Assembly: GCF_001661495.1 (NCBI RefSeq)
Contig: NZ_BDDT01000011.1
Span: 62,001 to 126,000 of the forward strand
Direction of reading: 5' to 3'
DNA from: Pseudoalteromonas prydzensis
GTDB taxonomy: Bacteria; Pseudomonadota; Gammaproteobacteria; Enterobacterales; Alteromonadaceae
Length of the DNA stretch: 64,000 nt
Below are positions 40,755 through 51,477 of the stretch, piece after piece (the stretch's first letter is position 1; every line of letters starts with the position of its first letter). The translations under genes were made by a program, and so were the position numbers. Under the pieces are notes generated by a model. That model saw only the letters and a list, made by a program, of their open reading frames with translations. It was not told the DNA's origin and searched no databases.

Positions 40755-43502
40755 TTAATTGCTGAGCATATTACGTAGTACATACTGTAAAATGCCGCCA
40801 TGCTTGTAGTAATCCCACTCTTTAGGGGTATCAATACGAACATCGGCGCTAAAACTAACTTGTTTACCCTCGCTGTTAGTAGCAATCACGCTTACTTCAG
40901 CAGTCTTGTCATACAGACCATCAATATCAAATTGCTCTTGGCCAGTTAAACCAAGGGATTCATGACTTTCGCCCTCTTTAAATTGCAGTGGCAGCACACC
41001 CATACCTATTAGGTTTGAGCGGTGAATGCGTTCATAACTTTGTGCTATTACTGCTTTAACACCCAATAATAGCGAGCCTTTTGCGGCCCAGTCGCGTGAT
41101 GAACCTGTGCCATACTCAGCCCCTGCGAGTACAACAAGAGGTGTACCTTGCTGTTGATAGGCCATAGCAGCATCATAAATGCTGGCCAGCTCATCCTCAG
41201 GTTGTGTGCGAGTTACACCGCCTTCAGTGCCAGGGGCTAATAAGTTTTTTAACCTGACGTTGGCAAACGTACCACGCATCATCACTTCGTGATTACCACG
41301 ACGTGAGCCATAAGAGTTAAATTGGGCTTTTTCAACCCCATTTTCTTGCAGGTATAGGCCTGCAGGTGCATCGGCCTTGATTGCCCCAGCTGGGGAAATA
41401 TGGTCGGTAGTAACCGAATCGCCAAGTTTTGCTAAACAGCGTGCGCCGTTAATTGTTGGGATCCCCGGTGGCTCTGCAGTCATGCCATCAAAGAATGGCG
41501 CTTTTTTGATGTAAGTTGATGCATCATTCCAGTCATACAATTTACCATCAGGTATCTTAATTTGTTGCCAGCGATCATCGCCTTTGTAAACATTGCTATA
41601 GCTTGAGGCAAACATTTCTTTGGTAACAGTTTTTTTCACTAGTTCATTTACTTCGCTCACTGTAGGCCAGATGTTTTTCAGGTATATATCATTACCATTT
41701 GCATCTTGCGCTAGAGGCTCGTTGTATACATCGATATCAGTGCGCCCAGCAATTGCGTAAGCAACAACCAACGGTGGAGAGGCTAAAAAGTTCATTTTCA
41801 CATCTTGGTGAATACGTCCTTCAAAGTTACGGTTACCTGATAAAATAGAGCTTACCACCAGTTTATGTTTTTGGATCGCGTCAGAGATTTCATCAGCGAG
41901 TGGGCCTGAATTACCAATACAGGTGGTACAACCATAACCGACTAAGTTAAAACCAAGGGCATCTAAATCATCCATTAAACCTGCTTTTTCTAAGTAGTCA
42001 GTGACTACTTGTGAGCCAGGTGCCAGTGATGTCTTTACCCAAGGTTTTACATTAATTCCTAATTGGCGAGCTTTTTGCGCAACTAAACCTGCGGCTAAAA
42101 TCACACTTGGGTTAGAAGTGTTGGTACAGCTAGTAATGGCAGCAATCACACAAGCGCCATCTTTGAGCTCAAATTCTTGCTCTTTAAAGTTAACCTTTGC
42201 AGCCCCCATAAACTGTGCTTCGTTGACCGTATCGTCAGGGTTTATAGCGGGACCTTCACTTTCAATACGCGATTGCTGTTCGTCACTGTTGTCACGTTTT
42301 GCTAAGCGTTCATCTTGAAAGGTTTTTAAATGTTTGGTAATAATATCGCCGGCTTGATCCAGTGCAATTCTATCTTGTGGACGTTTTGGACCTGCAAGGC
42401 TTGGCACCACATCGCTGAGGTTTAACTCGAGTTTATCGGTGTAATTAGCTTCATCGCCATCATTACGCCACAACCCTTGATGTTTTGCGTAGTCTTCAAT
42501 CAGTTTTAACTGCTCTTCATCGCGATTAGTTAAGCGCAAGTAACTAATGGTTTCATCATCAATAGGGAAAATACCACACGTAGCACCGTATTCAGGCGCC
42601 ATATTAGCAATGGTTGCACGATCTGCTAATGGTAAGTCGGCTAGGCCATCACCATAAAATTCAACAAACTTACCCACCACACCATGTTTGCGCAGTATCT
42701 CAGTGACGGTCAGTACTAAATCTGTCGCTGTGGTACCTTCAGGTAAGCGGCCACTGAGCTTCATGCCCACAACTTGTGGGATCAGCAAGCTAATTGGCTG
42801 GCCGAGCATTGCGGCTTCAGCTTCAATACCACCTACACCCCAACCAAGTACGCCTAAACCATTGATCATGGTAGTATGAGAATCAGTACCAACTAAGGTG
42901 TCTGGGTAAGCAAATTTTTGGCCGTTACGGTCTTCGTTAAATACCACTCGTGCCAGGTATTCTAAATTCACTTGGTGAACAATCCCGGTGGCGGGTGGCA
43001 CTACTTTTAAGTTATCAAAGGCTGTTTGCCCCCAACGTAAAAACTCATAGCGTTCTTTATTGCGTTCATATTCTAGCTTGGCATTTAAATCAAATGAGCC
43101 ATCATTACCATAGCCATCTACTTGTACAGAGTGGTCAATTACCAACTCAGCAGGAGAGAGTGGGTTTATTTTTGCAGGATCGCCACCGAGTTTTTCCATG
43201 GCGTCACGCATTGCGGCTAAATCAACGATTGCAGGTACACCGGTAAAGTCTTGCATTACTACGCGTGCTGGCGTAAATGCTACCTCAGCAGTTGGCTTAG
43301 CTTGAGGATCCCAATCTAATAATGCATCGATATCTTGGGATTTGATATTTACGCCATCTTCATTGCGTAATAAATTTTCTAGTAGAATTTTCAGCGAGAA
43401 CGGCAATCGTTTGGCTTTGTCGCCTAATCCTTGCAGTGAATGAATATGAAACTGCTCGCCATTAATAGTGAGTTGTTTTTGGGTATCAAAACTATTATTC
43501 AT
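40755..43502 (-). CDS. acnA: Aconitate hydratase AcnA
   Basis: A 915-residue TCA-cycle aconitase of the AcnA/IRP1 type (E. coli AcnA has 891). [4Fe-4S] ligands are Cys in [10 protein letters not shown] and two in [10 protein letters not shown]. Substrate-binding stretches include [22 protein letters not shown] and [10 protein letters not shown]; the swivelling C-terminal domain follows. It carries no gene partner of the methylcitrate pathway, which argues against AcnD. ATG 43502. Confidence 0.95.
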   Translation of the reverse strand: MNNSFDTQKQLTINGEQFHIHSLQGLGDKAKRLPFSLKILLENLLRNEDGVNIKSQDIDALLDWDPQAKPTAEVAFTPARVVMQDFTGVPAIVDLAAMRDAMEKLGGDPAKINPLSPAELVIDHSVQVDGYGNDGSFDLNAKLEYERNKERYEFLRWGQTAFDNLKVVPPATGIVHQVNLEYLARVVFNEDRNGQKFAYPDTLVGTDSHTTMINGLGVLGWGVGGIEAEAAMLGQPISLLIPQVVGMKLSGRLPEGTTATDLVLTVTEILRKHGVVGKFVEFYGDGLADLPLADRATIANMAPEYGATCGIFPIDDETISYLRLTNRDEEQLKLIEDYAKHQGLWRNDGDEANYTDKLELNLSDVVPSLAGPKRPQDRIALDQAGDIITKHLKTFQDERLAKRDNSDEQQSRIESEGPAINPDDTVNEAQFMGAAKVNFKEQEFELKDGACVIAAITSCTNTSNPSVILAAGLVAQKARQLGINVKPWVKTSLAPGSQVVTDYLEKAGLMDDLDALGFNLVGYGCTTCIGNSGPLADEISDAIQKHKLVVSSILSGNRNFEGRIHQDVKMNFLASPPLVVAYAIAGRTDIDVYNEPLAQDANGNDIYLKNIWPTVSEVNELVKKTVTKEMFASSYSNVYKGDDRWQQIKIPDGKLYDWNDASTYIKKAPFFDGMTAEPPGIPTINGARCLAKLGDSVTTDHISPAGAIKADAPAGLYLQENGVEKAQFNSYGSRRGNHEVMMRGTFANVRLKNLLAPGTEGGVTRTQPEDELASIYDAAMAYQQQGTPLVVLAGAEYGTGSSRDWAAKGSLLLGVKAVIAQSYERIHRSNLIGMGVLPLQFKEGESHESLGLTGQEQFDIDGLYDKTAEVSVIATNSEGKQVSFSADVRIDTPKEWDYYKHGGILQYVLRNMLSN

Positions 43503-43697
43503 TATATGCCCCTAAAGTAGATGAATGTCCTTAAATGGTAAATGTAACCTCTTTTAAATATTAAAATGCAAACTGTATACCAGTATCAAATTGCACGATT
43601 ATTGCGCAGTTAATGATACTGAGATGATGCTGAAAGTTTAGATTTCAAGCCATGGCTTGTAAAACCAATAAAAGCAACGCAAGCTTGCAGTGATGTT

Positions 43698-44126
43698 TTA
43701 TCTCAGCCAACCCTGTTGTTTGCCACGATGACTAAGTTGTAATAATAAAACTGCGATGATGATCACCAGCAGTGGCATAAATACAGCACTTGCACCGAGT
43801 AATTCAATACTGTTAATGACAATAAAATTATAAAATTGCTGGATAAAAATCGCGATTAAAGACAACGCAAAGCACACTCGCGCAATGGCATTTTTAAGTA
43901 ATAAGAAAATACAGCCTACTGTGCCAGCAAAAACGGCTACAGCAAATGCTAAGGTAGACCACAAAGGAGTATTTGAATATGCAGCTTGTTGATCTACAGG
44001 AAGTTTACTAATCATCTCAGGTGTCATAAGCAGTTGCATAATAAATGCAATGACCCCGAGTAAATTCCAAACTAATGCGGCCCAAGCAACACTTTTGAGC
44101 CAAGGAGGGGCTGTTGAAGTCGTCAT
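43698..44126 (-). CDS. Four-helix inner-membrane protein, unknown
   Basis: A 142-residue protein with four clear hydrophobic helices (VAWAALVWNLLGVIAFIM, LAFAVAVFAGTVGCIFLLL, ARVCFALSLIAIFI and the C-terminal VFMPLLVIIIAVLLLQL). No catalytic motifs. I do not recognise the family; many relatives in marine gammaproteobacteria are unannotated. Single gene, minus strand, between acnA and the S4 protein. Confidence 0.75.
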   Translation of the reverse strand: MTTSTAPPWLKSVAWAALVWNLLGVIAFIMQLLMTPEMISKLPVDQQAAYSNTPLWSTLAFAVAVFAGTVGCIFLLLKNAIARVCFALSLIAIFIQQFYNFIVINSIELLGASAVFMPLLVIIIAVLLLQLSHRGKQQGWLR

Positions 44127-44202
44127 AAAATGCTTTCTATTTGTCGTTATTTAGAAAGTAATTAAAGACGACCTCAAAGTGTTTTACAAGTTATGCTGGT
44201 GA

Positions 44203-44586
44203 TTAACCAAATGAAATTGGACGACGACCCGTTTTTTCATCTACTTTCGGCTTTTTAGTACGTTTACGTTTGTTTTTAGGTGCCGCTGGTGTTTCTTGCA
44301 CAGGGCTTTTTACACTCTCAGATTGAGTATTTTCCACAGCACGCTGCGCCGGTGTTGCATCTTCACTTAAAGTTAACTTAAAGAGCTCACCATCAAATTC
44401 AAGCACATCACCACTGTATAATTTTTTCCGTTTGATTGTACAAATTTCATGGTTAACACCCACATACCCCTCAGTGATGAGATTTTTTGCTTGGCCGCCA
44501 CCTTCAACTAAATCAAGAACTTTTAAAAGTTTACATAACTCAATCGGTTCTTCTTCTAATTCAATTTCAATGTATTCGTCGTTCAT
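44203..44586 (-). CDS. S4-domain RNA-binding protein (YbcJ-like)
   Basis: A 127-residue protein whose N-terminal half is an S4 RNA-binding domain (LCKLLKVLDLVEGGGQAKNLITEGYVGVN, split here as LCKLLKVLDLVEGGGQAK and NLITEGYVGVN). A low-complexity basic tail (KNKRKRTKKPK) follows. YbcJ of E. coli is about 70 residues, so the tail of roughly 55 residues is an extension. It probably binds structured RNA or ribosome intermediates. ATG 44586 preferred; an upstream in-frame ATG at 44598 lacks a ribosome site. Confidence 0.82.
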   Translation of the reverse strand: MNDEYIEIELEEEPIELCKLLKVLDLVEGGGQAKNLITEGYVGVNHEICTIKRKKLYSGDVLEFDGELFKLTLSEDATPAQRAVENTQSESVKSPVQETPAAPKNKRKRTKKPKVDEKTGRRPISFG

Positions 44587-44850
44587 GTTTGATCTCATTA
44601 AGGTAGGGCATAGCCTGTAGTATAAAGGCTATGCGCGGCTTTTGCATCAAACCTTCTAATCTCTGCGAGGCATTCAACAGAAAAAACCGAAAACTTTTTG
44701 GTATTTTTTACTGGCTTTAAAAAAACTGCAGTAATTGCGATGTAAGCTGCCATTGTAAAATCTGGCCTGTTATTTGCCATAGATGATGAAAATTAATAAC
44801 CGCTAGATGCAGTAACTTAAGTGCTAACGCACTGAAAAATGGAGTAGAAG

Positions 44851-45138
44851 ATGGGCGTAAGATTAGCAATGAGAAAAGAGTTAATGGGTTTAAATAACTC
44901 AGATATGTTAACAGCTGATGATGTCAGAGCGCATCTAACTCACCAGGTAAAGCAGCAGCCGCACAGTACGCACAAAGGTTTTTCGGTGATTTCAAAATTT
45001 AATGATAATCACAGTCAATTACTCAGTGGTGACAACAACCGAGAGCGTTTGTTGGAGTTTCAACGCCATCGTTTATTTAAAGATGTGTTATACACCAAGC
45101 AAAGTGTTGATGCTTGGTTAAATAGCCAAATAAATTAA
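44851..45138 (+). CDS. Small hypothetical soluble protein
   Basis: A 95-residue protein with a good ribosome site (GGAG, six bases before ATG). It is hydrophilic, with a DDVRAHLTHQVKQ segment and a C-terminal DVLYTKQSVDAWLNSQIN helix. No known domain. It has no signal peptide or membrane helix. Confidence 0.6.
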   Translation: MGVRLAMRKELMGLNNSDMLTADDVRAHLTHQVKQQPHSTHKGFSVISKFNDNHSQLLSGDNNRERLLEFQRHRLFKDVLYTKQSVDAWLNSQIN

Positions 45139-45193
45139 GTTGCCTTAATGCGCTACCTCCAATAGACTACACTTGTAATCATTTGGAGGTACT

Positions 45194-45856
45194 ATGCGAA
45201 ACGGAATTTTAATCTGCATGTTGTTATTACTAACTGCCTGCCAACAACCAACAATATATGTATACACGCAAGCATTAACAGAGCTAGAAAAACAACAGCT
45301 AACAATACGCTTACAGCAACAACCATTACCGTATCAGTTTATTCAATTACCGATACCCAAAGAGTTTGCCGCTGCGACTCTATTAACTTCTGAAGATAAG
45401 CTACTCACAGCCGAAACCGAGCAGCTTGCTGGTATTATGCAAGCTATGGGCTATCAACCACAGATACACTATGTGTCGGCAGCAAATCATCATTATAGCA
45501 ATGGCAATATTGGCTTTTACTTGCGTGGTGAGCAAATAGAGCTAGGTTTTGATGTGCCAGAACAAATGCGAACTACTGGTTGCGTTGAAGATCGCTACAA
45601 TGGTCTCAAAGTTAAATTTGTTGATAACTTTGTTGAGTTTACTTTAGTAAATGGTGCCCGCGCTCAGTTAGGTTGGCAACGTTATGAAAATTATTTAGTC
45701 ATCAATTATAGAGATACTTCGCAGTCATATACGCATTCAAGCCCTTTAGTTGCCACTCCTTTTGGGGAAAAGCCCTCAGACACATTTCGCTATAACGCAC
45801 ACATTGAAGGGCCACAATGGTTAAATTGCTCGCTGCAAGTTGTGTATATGGATTAG
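45194..45856 (+). CDS. Lipoprotein, unknown
   Basis: A 220-residue predicted lipoprotein with lipobox LTAC (Cys16) after a short signal (MRNGILICMLLLLTAC). The mature part looks like a mixed alpha/beta periplasmic domain, ending with WLNCSLQVVYMD, and contains no metal or enzyme motifs I recognise. GGAGG lies just upstream of ATG. Its stop overlaps the convergent cNMP-binding gene by four bases. Confidence 0.75.
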   Translation: MRNGILICMLLLLTACQQPTIYVYTQALTELEKQQLTIRLQQQPLPYQFIQLPIPKEFAAATLLTSEDKLLTAETEQLAGIMQAMGYQPQIHYVSAANHHYSNGNIGFYLRGEQIELGFDVPEQMRTTGCVEDRYNGLKVKFVDNFVEFTLVNGARAQLGWQRYENYLVINYRDTSQSYTHSSPLVATPFGEKPSDTFRYNAHIEGPQWLNCSLQVVYMD

Positions 45857-46311
45857 CCTCGTGAATCAAGGTAGTGACTAAGTTTGGCTATACGCTCGCT
45901 CATACCTTCGATAATACGGTCTTTGATTTTTTCGCGGATCACATTGGGGAGTCGTGTTAGTGCTTCAGGTGATATTGCGAGCACGATTGTGTCACTTTTT
46001 GCGCGGGCACTGGTGCTACGCTCACGGTTATTGATAAACGCACCTTCGCCAATAAACTCACCGGGCTCTATTGTGCCCAGTTCCATTAAATGGCTGTGGT
46101 TAAATACCACAATAGCGCCGCTGAGAACAATATACAGTTGTTTGTCGTTATCGAATTGTTTAAACACAAAGCGATTTTGACTTACTAAATATAAATGGCT
46201 GAATGATTCCAGTAAAATTTGCCGCTCGTTGAGGGTAAACTCTCTAAAAAAATTCAGCCTATTGAGTATTTCCATCTGCTTAATTAATGGAATATGTTCA
46301 ATTAACTTCAA
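45853..46311 (-). CDS. Cyclic-nucleotide-binding domain protein
   Basis: A 152-residue protein with one cNMP-binding domain (about 15-125). It includes the phosphate-binding-cassette-like GEFIGEGAFINNRERSTSARA, seen here as GEFIGEGAF and NNRERSTSARA. No DNA-binding domain follows, so it is not a CRP-type regulator. A TTG start at 46311 is supported by AAGGA six bases upstream; an ATG at 46275 is the alternative. It lies 25 bp downstream of ntrC on the same strand and could be cotranscribed. Confidence 0.78.
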   Translation of the reverse strand: MKLIEHIPLIKQMEILNRLNFFREFTLNERQILLESFSHLYLVSQNRFVFKQFDNDKQLYIVLSGAIVVFNHSHLMELGTIEPGEFIGEGAFINNRERSTSARAKSDTIVLAISPEALTRLPNVIREKIKDRIIEGMSERIAKLSHYLDSRG

Positions 46312-46336
46312 CTTTTTTCCTTTTCAACAGGGAAGT

Positions 46337-47722
46337 TTAGTTGATATTGCGCTCTTTTAATTTGCGGGTCAATGTATTACGACCCCAACCAATTTTAACC
46401 GCCGCTTCTTGTTTATGCCCTGCACAGTTTGCCAACGCAGTTTTAATTAAGCGAGTTTCTAACTGCGCTTGAATATTCGGCCAAATATTTTCTTTACCTT
46501 GTTTTAGCTCTTGATTAAGCCACTGCTGGAATGAATCAAGCCAATCACCTTCTTGTTGAGCCTCATCAATTTCTAAAATTTCAGGCGGTAAATCTTGTTC
46601 ACTGACTAATTCACCTGGGGCCATTACAGTAAGCCAGCGGCAGGTGTTTTCAAGTTGACGAACATTACCTGGCCAGTTAAATAGACGTAGTAAATCAGTA
46701 GCTTTAGCGCTGAGTACTTTACTTTCAACTTGTAAGTCTTTGGCGCTTTTATGCAAAAAATGTTGTGCTAAGCGTTCAATATCTTCGGTGCGCTCGCGTA
46801 GAGCGGGTAGGCGTAATCGTACTACGTTTAGGCGGTGAAATAAGTCATCCCTAAACTTACCTTGTTTGACCAAATCTTCAAGGTTTTGGTGGGTCGCAGC
46901 AATGATCCGCACATCAACTTTAATACTTTGATGACCACCAACACGGTAAAACTCGCCATCAGCTAATACCCGTAATAGCCGAGTTTGCACATCCAGCGGC
47001 ATATCACCTATTTCATCGAGAAATAGCGTCCCGCCATTGGCTTGTTCAAAGCGGCCTTTGCGAACACTATCGGCACCGGTGAAGGCACCTTTTTCATGGC
47101 CAAATAACTCAGATTCTACCAATTCTTTAGGAATTGCCGCCATATTTAAGGCGATAAACTGGTTTTCTTTACGCGGACTGTGATTATGCAATGCACTGGC
47201 AACTAACTCTTTACCAGTACCAGATTCACCATTAATCAACACACTCATACTTGAAGCGGACAACTTGCCGATTGCCCGAAACACTTCTTGCATAGCGGGT
47301 GCTTCACCAATGATATGGGCGCTTTTTGGCGGGGCAGGTTTACGTTTGGTCTTTTTGGTGGAATTAGCTCGGCACGCACTTTCAACTAAGGCAACCGCTT
47401 CATTTAAATCAAACGGCTTGGCCAAGTATTCAAATGCGCCTTTTTGAAAGGCATTAACTGCAGAGTCTAAGTCGGAATGCGCGGTCATAATGATCACGGG
47501 TAGCCCTGGGTTTTGCTCTGCAATAAGCTCTAGCAATGCCATACCATCCATACCCGGCATTCTTACATCTGAGACCAACACGGTGGGCTGGCTAAACTTT
47601 AATGCACTGAGCACGTCTTGGGCATTAGCAAAACTTTCAACGTTGAAACCTGCGCGTGCTAGCGCCTTTTCAAGTACAAAGCGGATTGATGCATCATCAT
47701 CAACAAGCCAAACTGTTTTCAT
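46337..47722 (-). CDS. ntrC: Nitrogen regulation response regulator NtrC (GlnG)
   Basis: A 461-residue sigma-54 activator. The receiver has VDDDAS and Asp52 in [10 protein letters not shown]. The AAA+ core has Walker A GESGTGKE, the sigma-54-contacting GAFTGA loop and the Walker B LFLDEIG. A Fis-type HTH at the C-terminus ends [17 protein letters not shown]. It works with ntrB 18 bp upstream and targets the sites before glnA seen in this window. Confidence 0.97.
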   Translation of the reverse strand: MKTVWLVDDDASIRFVLEKALARAGFNVESFANAQDVLSALKFSQPTVLVSDVRMPGMDGMALLELIAEQNPGLPVIIMTAHSDLDSAVNAFQKGAFEYLAKPFDLNEAVALVESACRANSTKKTKRKPAPPKSAHIIGEAPAMQEVFRAIGKLSASSMSVLINGESGTGKELVASALHNHSPRKENQFIALNMAAIPKELVESELFGHEKGAFTGADSVRKGRFEQANGGTLFLDEIGDMPLDVQTRLLRVLADGEFYRVGGHQSIKVDVRIIAATHQNLEDLVKQGKFRDDLFHRLNVVRLRLPALRERTEDIERLAQHFLHKSAKDLQVESKVLSAKATDLLRLFNWPGNVRQLENTCRWLTVMAPGELVSEQDLPPEILEIDEAQQEGDWLDSFQQWLNQELKQGKENIWPNIQAQLETRLIKTALANCAGHKQEAAVKIGWGRNTLTRKLKERNIN

Positions 47723-47740
47723 GCGAACTCCAACAACCGA

Positions 47741-48811
47741 TTAATCCACAAAAGGCAGATATATATTAAATTCTGTATGACCCGGCCAGCTATCACATTC
47801 GATATAACCATTGTGTTGATCGATCAAGGTTTGTGCAATCGAAAGACCAAGTCCTGAGCCACCTTCTTTATTGGTGATCATCGGGTAAAACAAAGTCTCT
47901 TTGATGCTAGGATCGATACCAGGTCCGTCATCTGATATTTGGATCAGCAGCGCTTTTTTAGGCGCTTTACCCGGGCGACGTTGTTGATGATTAATGCGTG
48001 TTTTAATTTTTATCACGCCACCATCGACTAACGCTTGTTGTGCATTACGAACAATATTAAGTACCACTTGCTGAATTTTACCTTGGTCAATAAATACATC
48101 CGGAATACTTGGATCGTAATCTTTTTCCAAACTAATATTGGCACAATTATCTAAGGTGCTTAACTTAATTACAGATTCTAAGGTTTGGTGAATATTACCG
48201 TAGGATTTTTGCGGCAATTGATTCGGCCCTAGCAATCTGTCTACCAGCTCTCGTAAGCGGTCAGCTTGTTCAATGATCAGTTCTGCACATTCATCCCGTT
48301 CTTGCTGATCAACTTCATACTGCAATAATTGCGCCGCTCCGCGAATTCCACCTAAAGGATTTTTAATTTCATGGGCAAGTCCGCGAATTAGGTTGCGGGC
48401 AGCTTGGTATTGATGCATTTGATTAGAAGCTTGGTCGTGGCGAATTTCATCGTCAGTTTGGCGACATTCAAATAAAATATAATACTCATTTTGTAGTTTT
48501 ACGCGGCGTGAGCTGATCGCCAATTTTGCATGGCGGGAATCAACGAAAACCACGTCAGCTCTATGCTGGTGGCAATCTACACCATCCATTAGTGAATACT
48601 GAGCAATCCGTTTTAAGTCAATCGAATGATAGTTAAATAGAGTATCAAAAGGTTGATTAAGAATACGCTTGGAGCCTAATCCTAATAGCTCACTGGCACT
48701 ATTATTAGCGTAAATAAGGGTGAATTGTTGATCAAGTAAGATCACCGCAGTCGACAGGTTTTGCCAAATGCTAGTGAGTAATTCAGGGCTAAAATTTTTA
48801 TTATTGGGCAT
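47741..48811 (-). CDS. ntrB: Nitrogen regulation histidine kinase NtrB (GlnL)
   Basis: A 356-residue cytoplasmic kinase/phosphatase that sets NtrC phosphorylation in response to PII. An N-terminal PAS domain (about 10-120) precedes HisKA with His147 in LAHEIKNPLGG. The HATPase has NIVRNAQQAL, DDGPGI and GGSGLGL. The gene order ntrB-ntrC is standard for gammaproteobacteria. Confidence 0.96.
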   Translation of the reverse strand: MPNNKNFSPELLTSIWQNLSTAVILLDQQFTLIYANNSASELLGLGSKRILNQPFDTLFNYHSIDLKRIAQYSLMDGVDCHQHRADVVFVDSRHAKLAISSRRVKLQNEYYILFECRQTDDEIRHDQASNQMHQYQAARNLIRGLAHEIKNPLGGIRGAAQLLQYEVDQQERDECAELIIEQADRLRELVDRLLGPNQLPQKSYGNIHQTLESVIKLSTLDNCANISLEKDYDPSIPDVFIDQGKIQQVVLNIVRNAQQALVDGGVIKIKTRINHQQRRPGKAPKKALLIQISDDGPGIDPSIKETLFYPMITNKEGGSGLGLSIAQTLIDQHNGYIECDSWPGHTEFNIYLPFVD

Positions 48812-48902
48812 GGTTGCACCACTTTAGTGCGTTGATCTTAATTAGCAGCTTAGCACATAATTATTAAGCAAATTATTGTCTTTGTATAAGAAGACGATCT
48901 TT

Positions 48903-49430
48903 TTACAAAGATGATGCTCTATGCATAAAAAAAGTACTTATAGGGCTAACAGAGACTATTGAGCCTTGCGGATCAAATAGTTTAACTTGTAAGGTGTGTT
49001 CCCCGCGATTTACATCGCGCAGGGCAAACGTGCTGGTATTGCTAGGCTCTGCAAATGCAGTGCCATCAACCAGTAGCTGTATTTTAAAGCCATTCTCAAA
49101 ACGAGGTGTAATACGACTAGTTACATACACTGAACCGGTATTCTCACGCACAGTACCTTGATCGGCAGGGGAAGAAATGACCACTTTATAGCTTTTCGCG
49201 GCAACAGGCTGCTGCTCATCTAAAATACGCGTATCAACGGTTGGCATAGTTAAAGTTTGGCTGGTGAGTTTTACTTCGGTAGCCCCCACTTTAGGTGTAT
49301 CAGAAAATACCAATACGCCATTTTTATCTACCCAAGAATAAATTTTCTTATCACCGCTATAGCCATAAAAGCTGATTGAAATCAGTATTGTTAGTAATAA
49401 AAGCCTTGTTTTCACCTTGCCACCTTGCAT
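48903..49430 (-). CDS. DUF4124 domain exported protein
   Basis: A 175-residue periplasmic protein with an N-terminal signal (TRLLLLTILISISFYGYS) followed by DUF4124 (IYSWVDKNGVLVFSDTPK). A C-terminal Ig-like domain ends about 160 (GFKIQLLVDG, RGEHTLQVKLFDPQG). The start is uncertain: ATG 49430 has no ribosome site, while a GTG at 49415 (MKTRLLLLTI) has AAGGTGG just before it. A DUF4124 gene between glnA and ntrBC recurs in many gammaproteobacteria. Its role is unknown. Confidence 0.83.
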   Translation of the reverse strand: MQGGKVKTRLLLLTILISISFYGYSGDKKIYSWVDKNGVLVFSDTPKVGATEVKLTSQTLTMPTVDTRILDEQQPVAAKSYKVVISSPADQGTVRENTGSVYVTSRITPRFENGFKIQLLVDGTAFAEPSNTSTFALRDVNRGEHTLQVKLFDPQGSIVSVSPISTFFMHRASSL

Positions 49431-49476
49431 TTTTTGCACTAACTAAACTTTAGTGGAGAATGGAAAAATTAGCCAT

Positions 49477-49499
49477 AAAAAAAGCCCGCATAACGGGCC
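49477..49499 (-). terminator. Terminator of glnA
   Basis: On the minus strand GCCCG (from 49498) pairs with CGGGC (to 49484) around TTATG, and seven T follow. A textbook intrinsic terminator about 50 bases after the glnA stop. Confidence 0.88.
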
Positions 49500-49550
49500 T
49501 TGAGAACACACATAAATTATCTATAACTAGATAATTTTAACTACAGCTGA

Positions 49551-50957
49551 TTAACAGCTGTAGTACATTTCGAACTCAACTGGGTGAGTTGTCATGTTAA
49601 GTTTTTCAACTTCTTTAGATTTAAGTGCGATGTAAGCATCGATTAAATCATTAGTGAATACGCCACCTTGATTTAAGAACTCACGGTCTGCATCAAGTGC
49701 AGCTAGCGCTTCACCTAATGAAGAGGCAACTGTTGGAATTTCTGCTGCTTCTTCAGCTGGTAAGTCGTATAAATCTTTATCCATTGCATCGCCAGGGTGG
49801 ATCTTGTTTTTGATACCGTCAAGGCCAGCCATAAGCATTGCAGAAAATGCAAGGTATGGGTTAGCTGTTGGATCTGGGAAGCGTACTTCGATACGACGTC
49901 CTTTTGCAGACGGAACCACTGGAATACGGATAGACGCAGAACGGTTACGTGCAGAGTATGCAAGCATTACTGGTGCTTCAAATCCTGGTACTAAACGCTT
50001 GTACGAGTTAGTTGACGCATTAGCAAACGCATTGATTGCTTTAGCATGCTTGATGATACCACCAATGTAGTAAAGCGCTTCTTCAGAAAGACCGCCGTAC
50101 TTGTCGCCTGCGAATAAGTTAACACCGTCTTTAGCTAAAGACTGGTGACAGTGCATACCAGAACCGTTATCACCAACAACTGGCTTAGGCATAAAGGTTG
50201 CTGTTTTTCCATATAAATGAGCCATATTATGGATAACATATTTCATTTCTTGGATTTCATCCGCTTTTAATACCATAGTATTGAAGCGAGTAGCGATTTC
50301 GTTTTGACCAGCAGTTGCTACTTCGTGGTGATGTGCTTCAACCACTTGACCTAGCTCTTCAAGCACTAAACACGTCGCTGAACGCCAATCTTGGAAATCA
50401 TCAACTGGAGCAACAGGGAAATAACCACCTTTTACGCCAGGACGGTGACCGGTGTTGCCACCTTCATATTCTTTATCTGAGTTCCAAGCAGCTTGCTTAG
50501 AGTCAATTTTATACATAGAACCTGACATGTCAGTTTTGTATTTAACATCATCAAATACAAAGAACTCTGGCTCAGGACCAAATAAAACTGTGTCAGCAAT
50601 ACCTGTAGAACGCATGTATTCTTCAGCGCGCTTAGCAACAGAACGCGGGTCGCGCTCATAACCTTGTAATGTGCTAGGCTCAACCACGTCACAACGTAAG
50701 ATTAAAGTAGCTTCTTCTGTGAAAGGGTCTAATTTAGCTGATTCAGCAACCGGTAGTAATACCATGTCTGATTCGTTAATGCCTTTCCAACCTGCAATTG
50801 AAGAACCGTCAAACATTTTGCCGTCTTCAAAGAAGTCTTCATCTACTTGATGATGAGGAATAGAAACATGTTGCTCTTTACCTTTGGTATCAGTAAAGCG
50901 TAAATCAACGAACTTAACGTCATTTTCTTTAATAAAATCTAAAACCGATTGTGACAT
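49551..50957 (-). CDS. glnA: Glutamine synthetase, type I
   Basis: A 468-residue dodecameric glutamine synthetase, which makes glutamine from glutamate, ammonia and ATP. It has the catalytic [23 protein letters not shown] and ATFMPKP segments. The adenylylation site is Tyr397 in DLYDLPAEE, the same position as in E. coli, so GlnE control is expected. The upstream sigma-54 promoter and NtrC sites fit nitrogen control by the linked ntrBC. Confidence 0.98.
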   Translation of the reverse strand: MSQSVLDFIKENDVKFVDLRFTDTKGKEQHVSIPHHQVDEDFFEDGKMFDGSSIAGWKGINESDMVLLPVAESAKLDPFTEEATLILRCDVVEPSTLQGYERDPRSVAKRAEEYMRSTGIADTVLFGPEPEFFVFDDVKYKTDMSGSMYKIDSKQAAWNSDKEYEGGNTGHRPGVKGGYFPVAPVDDFQDWRSATCLVLEELGQVVEAHHHEVATAGQNEIATRFNTMVLKADEIQEMKYVIHNMAHLYGKTATFMPKPVVGDNGSGMHCHQSLAKDGVNLFAGDKYGGLSEEALYYIGGIIKHAKAINAFANASTNSYKRLVPGFEAPVMLAYSARNRSASIRIPVVPSAKGRRIEVRFPDPTANPYLAFSAMLMAGLDGIKNKIHPGDAMDKDLYDLPAEEAAEIPTVASSLGEALAALDADREFLNQGGVFTNDLIDAYIALKSKEVEKLNMTTHPVEFEMYYSC

Positions 50958-51014
50958 GTGTCCTCCAACTGTTGGGTTTTATTTTTGCTGCATAATTGCT
51001 TTTGCTTTCTAGTA

Positions 51015-51030
51015 AGCGGCTTCCATGCCA
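51015..51030 (-). promoter_or_regulatory. Sigma-54 promoter of glnA
   Basis: On the minus strand TGGCATGGAAGCCGCT. It has the -24 GG and -12 GC elements exactly 12 bases apart, and it resembles the E. coli glnAp2 core. The expected start is about 12 bases further on, giving a leader of about 45 nt. Confidence 0.7.
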
Positions 51031-51094
51031 TATTTATAATTTGTTGTTTTTAATGGTTAAAAAATGCCAGTACTTGCTATGTGTTAGTGTTTTT

Positions 51095-51130
51095 GCACCA
51101 ACTTGGAACGTACTTTGATCATTTTGGTGC
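51095..51130 (-). promoter_or_regulatory. Paired NtrC-binding sites (enhancer) upstream of glnA
   Basis: Site A GCACCAACTTGGAAC (51095-51109) and site B TGATCATTTTGGTGC (51116-51130) each match the GCACCA-N-TGGTGC palindrome well in one half and less in the other. The centres lie 21 bases apart, two helical turns, and about 100-120 bases upstream of the sigma-54 start. This is the spacing expected for NtrC oligomer binding. Confidence 0.7.
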
Positions 51131-51347
51131 ATGCGTTAAGTGAACGCTATTTGCAAACAATTTGTCTATATAATAAACACAGCTATTTTGTTAACTTACT
51201 TAGCAAATACTGCCAAATTATGACAATAATAGCTAGGAATGAGCAAAATAGTGGCAAATTGAAAAATTAAATTAATGAAAATGTCATATATAAAACAGAT
51301 GCTTATTAGAAGTATGAAGAAAGTTGTGAAATATATATTGGATAAAC

Positions 51348-51376
51348 TTTCATCCATGTCATTAATAAGGGATAAT
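51348..51376 (+). promoter_or_regulatory. Candidate sigma-70 promoter of typA
   Basis: The -10 is GATAAT at 51371-51376, with a modest -35 TTTCAT at 51348-51353 and a 17-bp spacer. It would start transcription about 95 bases before the typA ATG. Confidence 0.35.
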
Positions 51377-51477
51377 ATGCGCCCTTTTAAATCCTATGCT
51401 GGGACATCTCGTGAAAACGCAGATGAGTGCGTAGATCTTGCAGGATCATTGAGAATTTAATTTCTCTGAGTAAAAAT

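Noticed and set aside
44598..44780. 60-residue minus-strand frame before the S4 gene
   Set aside because: No Shine-Dalgarno and no family; probably the promoter region of the S4 gene.
51275..51460. 61-residue frame before typA
   Set aside because: Overlaps the candidate typA promoter and leader; no ribosome site.
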